Notes under the pieces: generated by a model
What the model saw: only the letters and a program-made list of their open reading frames with translations
Databases searched by the model: none
What the model was told of the DNA's origin: nothing
Assembly (NCBI GenBank): GCA_028554645.1
Contig: JAQOOI010000019.1
Location: 1,426,001-1,490,000 of the forward strand
Direction: 5' to 3'
DNA: 64,000 nucleotides
From: Omphalotus guepiniiformis
Taxonomy: Eukaryota > Basidiomycota > Agaricomycetes > Agaricales > Omphalotaceae
Translations under genes and position numbers: made by a program
Shown: piece by piece, positions 58,983-64,000 of the stretch
How positions within the stretch are numbered: the first letter of the stretch is position 1
How the letters are laid out: each line of letters opens with the position of its first letter

Positions 58983-61900
58983 TCAAAGCGCAATCTCCAC
59001 ATCCAGCCTCGCAAGATACGAATACACATCCGGAGACATACGATACTTCAACAACCCAGCAAACACCATCAACGACCTCGATTTCTTCCTCAAGGTCGTC
59101 AGTGTCTGCAAGTGTAAAGTGGCAAGTGGAAAGTAAGTATCAATCAGTATCATTTCCGAGGGAAGCAGTGGCCTGCCTGGAAGGGACTTACCACCTGGCG
59201 CGTAGTATCCGCTACAAGCGATGTCTTGACTTTTTGATGTACCCCCGCTAAAGCATCCATCATCAGCGTAAGATACGTAGGTAAATTCCTCTGTAACGAC
59301 TCGTGTAAATCCTTAAACTCCTCCGCTCGTCGAGTAATCTTCGTCACATCTCCATCAAGCGGTATGAGCTCTGTCGACTCGAGAATCTATAAAACAACAA
59401 AACCATTCAGGATTTAGAGTCAGATCAAAAACGACGAAGACCAAAACACCATAAAATCAACTCACATCAAGCGCAACCTCAGCCCTACCCGCATTCTTCA
59501 AATCCATAGCCTCCCTAATCCTCAAAAGCCTAACAACCGCATCCCTCTCCTTCCCACCAACCTTATTCGTCCTCTCATAATGCCTCAAAATCTCCCCAGC
59601 AGTCTTCTCTATTCCCTTCGCCCGCTCATCGGGTGTAGGCTGAGCAATCGTATTACCCAAAGCTTGCGCGAGACATCCAATAACAGTCGCGTAATCCCCA
59701 GCGAGATTATATAGTTTTATCGCTTCGGAAATACGATCGTTTTCTTCAGAATTCTTCGCGGCACGAACGAGGATATGTGTGTTGAAATCTTGAAGAGATG
59801 TTAGATGTAGCAAAGGAGCACCTTGTTCGATGACTCCACTCTGTTCAAGGGGGCAAAAAACATCAGTGCGCATAAAAACGGATAACAAGGCAAAAGAACA
59901 TACAAATTTAGTCCCATCTGGCCTGAAACCACCAACCAGCTCCTCCCATGCAGGACCTCCATTACCCAACACAATAATCCTCCTAACGAGCTCCCACGCA
60001 TTCTCCACCTGCTCTTTTCCAACTTCACCTTGGTCAGCTGAAAGACACACACAGTAAACATACTGCAGAGCCTCCTTCGCGTCCATCTTTACAAACTGTC
60101 GCATATAACGCCAAAGAACCGTCGAGAGGCTGAAGGCAGGTGGGTTCACAGGTGACAAAGTTACTATGAAAGAAGTTACTGTCAGAAATCACAATTATAG
60201 CGAGAATGCAATAGCACCTACACGGCGTCATATCCGATGTTTCTGCCCTCGAAGGTACACGAAGAAGACCATGATACGCAAGTGCAATAGCTAAATGAAC
60301 AGCTTCAACTTCCGTATCCTGATGTTCCCACAACGCAGCTACAGCCTACCCCAATCAGAAATCAAAAACAATCAGCCTCTATACGATATCAAAATCCAAG
60401 GCCCCAAAGGCCAAGACCCACGCACCCTTTCAAATTCCCCACACATCAAAAGCACACCCGCCCATAATCCTCTCCTTGATCCTTGCTGATTCGGCGGACC
60501 ATCAAAATGTCGTTCACCATATCCAAGAAGAACCTGCGCGAGCGCACGAAGACCTCCTTCCTCATTCTCATCTACCATCGCAAGCTGGAACCACAGCCAA
60601 TCCTCCGTCGTCGTCGTAACGTGAGCAACGCTACGCCTTTGTGGTTCAAGTTTCCCGATGAGCTTATACAGAGCGAGTTTGAACGGATCAGAAGAGTTGG
60701 AGTGTAGCATGTGTGCGTTATAAATCGCTTGCAGCTGTTCTCGGTTCGGCCGAGGCAAACTATGGACGGACGGTGTGTCCTCAGTATACATCTAGCTATA
60801 AAACAATTTCCAAAAACTCACTTTCGATCAGTGGATTCAATCCAAATCTTAAACGTATCCACAAAACCAGATTCCCGATGTTCAACCGCCTGCCGATTCT
60901 TCACCGCTTCATCCAACGCCTCTTGAACATGACCCGTCCTCACAAGGTAAAACAGCCTTGCCCACAAAGGTTGCCCAGCAACCAACTCAATCTTATCCTC
61001 CCATTCCCCATTACGATAATACCTCACGAACAAGAACGCTCTGACTTTATTCGCCACGCTGGGATCGCCTCCTAATCGAGCTTCATTTGGTCTTGCTTGA
61101 ATGGTACGCTCCATGACATCCCAGTACTGTTCCTCTAAGGCTTCACGTGCGCCGTTGGATATTTGTCGCCGTAAGGCTGCTGCGTCTCGGGAATCAGGGT
61201 CAGTCAAGTACGCTCGCGCGTATTTGCGCTCGAATACGGGAGTGTTGAGGATATGGGCGCTAGCGTGTTCGAGTGGAGGAAGAGCTGGTGGCTCAGCTGT
61301 TATTTTGGAAAGGATATGAAAGTTTTGTGTCATTTGCTGAGATTTCGACTATAGATATATGACATTTCCTAATTAGACGGAAGAAGTTGAGGGGGGCAAC
61401 ACACACTCACATCTGAACCTTGTGAGAGAGAGGCTTCAATAAGAGCGTGAACGATAGGATAAGATGTCCCGCGCAATCTTGCATTGTTAAGTTCAGTAAT
61501 GACACGATCATAAGCCATCATTTTGCTTTGCATCTGCAACGAAAGACTTGGTGTTTTACTAGACTGAGGCCTCTGATCAACCAACAAATCATAAATCAAA
61601 ACCCAAACACCATACTCACCAATAAAGAGCTCTTCCCATGAAAACTCTTTTTCAATTCCGAAAGTGCTCTATTGTCAGCTACAACACGTCCACCGAGCTC
61701 TTCAAAGACGCGTTTCTTTTTAGCTTCCCAATCTCTACTAGCGCGCTCTTCCAACATTCTGTAAAAAGATTCTTGTGTCTCCTTCCGTCCTTCCTCTATC
61801 GTAGATATCAGATTCTGTTCATGTGCATGCCGCAAATATCCAGCAACATCCGTATCTTGTAAAGGTTGAAGTGGCGAAAACGTCGTAGACGTATTAAGAT

Positions 61901-62194
61901 GCGCTATCGAACTCGATAATGCCGATGCATCAACATGAGCCTGAGCCAAAAGATAATTCCTAGAAACCAGTCTTTATCGTGAACAAGAAACCCTTCCAAT
62001 TTTAAATAAAACGCGTACGCTCTGTCGGTGTCATTTGACGTTCCTGGATGGCGAGAAACGAGTCTACGAGACTGGGCTTCAATTTGATCGAGAGAGAGGT
62101 TGACAGAAGGAAGATCTGGCTTGGACAAATGCGAAGTTAGGTCTTTCGACGCTGTCAGCAGCGACGAGAGGTCGGATGCCATCGGCCTTGACAT
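58983..62194 (-). CDS. Nucleoporin Nup93/Nic96 family
   Basis: About ten exons on the minus strand from MSRPMASDLSSLLTAS (ATG at 62194) to a stop at 58983, roughly 840 residues. An N-terminal region with short helical segments and a coiled-coil-like stretch (EERASRDWEAKKKRVFEEL) precedes a long alpha-helical solenoid. Recognisable parts are WDVMERTIQARPNEARLGG, GQPLWARLFYLVRTGHVQEA, LPRPNREQLQAIYNAH, EDWLWFQLAMV and RISEAIKLYNLAGDYATVI. These match the ACE1-type fold of Nic96/Nup93, a structural scaffold of the nuclear pore inner ring. Housekeeping gene; it marks the right border of the siderophore cluster. Exon edges are approximate. Confidence 0.9.
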
Positions 62195-62359
62195 CGTCGA
62201 GACCGAGGAGAAATGTTTGTTTGGCTGCGACCAACTGCTGTTTGCTACCTTCGTTTCACATAATTAAGCGTAAATAACGCGTCGCGTCACAATTCGATCG
62301 CAGTTCATACACAGAAAATACAAGATCCCTATTTCATACATTGATAGTACTCAGAAGCC

Positions 62360-64000
62360 CTAATTCAATCCAGCATTCTCCTTCAAATGCCCATTCAACT
62401 CCTCCCTCCCCAAACAATTCTCAAACAAAAAACTCTTCGCCAACTCATCAAGCTCCTCCTCCTCCAACCCTCTAAACATCTCAGCCCACTCCTTCACCAA
62501 AAACTCAGCAACCAACATCGTCCTCGAAATTCGCGTGACGCGTTCTTCCAGACTCCATATCGGCGGATAAAGCTTCCTCATCGATTCATCCGGGACAGCT
62601 TCCTTGACGAGTTGAACGATCGGTTCGTAAATATGTTTCACGGATTTATCATCTGCGCCCCATGCATCGACAGCTAGACGATATTTCTTGTGTAGAAAGG
62701 GTCTGAAACGCTGCATATAAGGTGTCCTTGGTGATACGTAGACCATGCCCTGAAAGCCGATATCTTTGTACAGCCAAATAGACCAACTCAACGAGTCCTA
62801 TGGGGTTCATATCTAAGAATCCTGACGTGCGCGGGGAAAAGTACAACCAGCACACACACACCTGTCGATATATCTCCAACTGATCCCTCAAAACCATATA
62901 TCTCCTCTTATTAATACCATCCGTATCATCCCCATCAAAATCACTTCTCCCATAAACCGGACCCCACTCTCCATTCCAAACACATAACTCCTTCTCATCC
63001 ATCCACTGTCTCTTCCTCTCATAACCCGCCTTCATCACCTCTTTCTGCACTTCACTCCCAATATAAACTTCCTTCGATTTCGGGAAACCGAACGTAGAAT
63101 AATCATGAATAGCAAAAGCCACATTATCACCCCATCGTGTACCAGAATCTTCAGGAAACTTGGTGAAATCCGAAGCAAAGGTGTTGCCATCCAGAAACAA
63201 TATATGATTTGTATCAATTGACCGTATGGCAGCGCAAGTCCTGTCGTACAAGTCAATCAACCGATAATGACTTGGATCAGCGGGTTCGTTCATGAGCTGT
63301 GAACCAGACCAGTTTTCGTCAGAAGGTACCCCATGAAACATGACGGAGTTTAAGCAAACATTATATCCCGCAACCCAAGCCGAGTCTTTATAATGTTCAG
63401 CTATCTTTTCCCACAACCACACAAACCGATCTTGAAAATCCTTATGACGCCAAAAATTCGCAATATGCGTTCCCGAATCTGCGTGCCATCCACCGCTTTG
63501 ACTTTCATTCATATACGCCGATGTGCGAGCATCAGCATCAGAATGGGGGCTCCTATCCAAGATACTAGTTTCATGCTTACCCACCAGGAGCCGCATGCAT
63601 ATCAATAACCGTATAAATCGACTGAGCAGCACACAGATTAACAACACGATCAAGTTGCTTAAACGCATCTGCTTTCAACACTCGTGGATTGAGATCATCT
63701 TCAAAATGTCGATAATTAACTGCAATCCGGATACAATTGAGACCCAAAGACTTGAAAAATCGTGCGTCGGACTCGGTGAAAAAATAGTCTAAGAACTGGT
63801 TGGTATAAACAGTTGATGAAGTAGATGAACTTGCGTCAAAGGAGAAAACCTAAACCTACTAACCTTTTCAAAGAAAAAAGATGCTTTAGTCTCTCCGAGA
63901 ACTTCCCCCAGAGCTTCACGAATCTGAAACTCGCACCCAGGGAATCCTAAATAGCAGAACATCAATAACTTACTCAGAAACGAACAACACCGTGACCACC
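62360..64000 (-). CDS. Glycoside hydrolase family 5 protein (5' end outside window)
   Basis: C-terminal part of a minus-strand gene with several introns; the N-terminus lies beyond base 64000. TIM-barrel features are FFKSLGLNCIRIAVNYRHF, VIDMHAAPGG, acid/base Glu in QLMNEPADP (after an intron that joins AGYN to LMNEP), the His-Tyr segment FAIHDYSTFGFP and the nucleophile Glu in CVWNGEWGPVYG. The protein continues past the barrel with an about 100-residue helical tail (KEWAEMFRGLEEEELDEL, ending KENAGLN). This is a fungal GH5 of the group with extended C-terminus, acting on beta-glucans or glycosides. The exact substrate cannot be read from the sequence, and a signal peptide cannot be judged because the start is missing. 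Confidence 0.88.

Noticed and set aside
1..64000. CRISPR arrays, rRNA, tRNA genes, autonomous transposons
   Set aside because: No regular spacer arrays, no recognisable tRNA or rRNA sequence, and no transposase or reverse-transcriptase motifs were seen by eye; a dedicated tRNA scan was not possible.

Overview
The window is nuclear DNA from a filamentous mushroom-type basidiomycete (probably Agaricomycetes). The genes are cut by many short introns of about 45-70 bases with GT...AG ends, intergenic gaps are short, both strands are used, and the gene set fits: a NACHT-TPR STAND protein, a ferrichrome-type siderophore synthetase and an MRP-type ABC transporter. All exon models here were built by hand from the sequence; no homology search was run.

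Layout. 1-9.3 kb holds the 3' end of a CNNM/Mam3-like protein, a sirtuin, an AT-rich repeat-like stretch, an APH-fold kinase-like protein and a NACHT-TPR protein. 11.9-31.0 kb is the left arm of an iron-siderophore cluster: an enoyl-CoA hydratase (Fer4-like), a GNAT N-acyltransferase (Fer5/SidF/SidL-like), an L-ornithine N5-monooxygenase (Sid1/SidA-like), an MFS siderophore transporter, a full-length ABCC transporter (Fer6-like) and a stand-alone NRPS adenylation protein. 31.8-40.3 kb carries three apparently non-cluster genes: nitronate monooxygenase, glycogen phosphorylase and a HAD phosphatase. 41.85-58.1 kb is the right arm, one very large NRPS with layout A-T-C-A-T-C-(degenerate A)-T-C-T-C-T-C. 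59.0-64.0 kb holds a Nup93/Nic96 nucleoporin and a GH5 glycoside hydrolase that runs off the edge.

How the genes work together (inference from known ferrichrome/ferrichrome A biology): the monooxygenase makes N5-hydroxyornithine. The hydratase probably supplies an unusual acyl-CoA such as methylglutaconyl-CoA, and the GNAT enzyme transfers it to give the hydroxamate. The NRPS joins three hydroxamate units with small amino acids into a cyclic peptide, and the transporters move the siderophore. GATA-type sites resembling the fungal iron-regulator site (ATCWGATAA and near variants) lie in the promoters of the cluster genes. I did not see them upstream of the three interloper genes.

The most unusual point is the third adenylation domain of the NRPS, which has lost its core motifs. 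A complete, separately encoded adenylation protein of similar type sits in the same cluster behind a GATA-bearing promoter. This suggests a split synthetase in which the third building block is loaded in trans. A decayed copy of the 3' end of the monooxygenase gene just beyond the NRPS points to past rearrangement. The glycogen phosphorylase gene contains 5-base microexons and at least three junctions that canonical splicing does not explain well.
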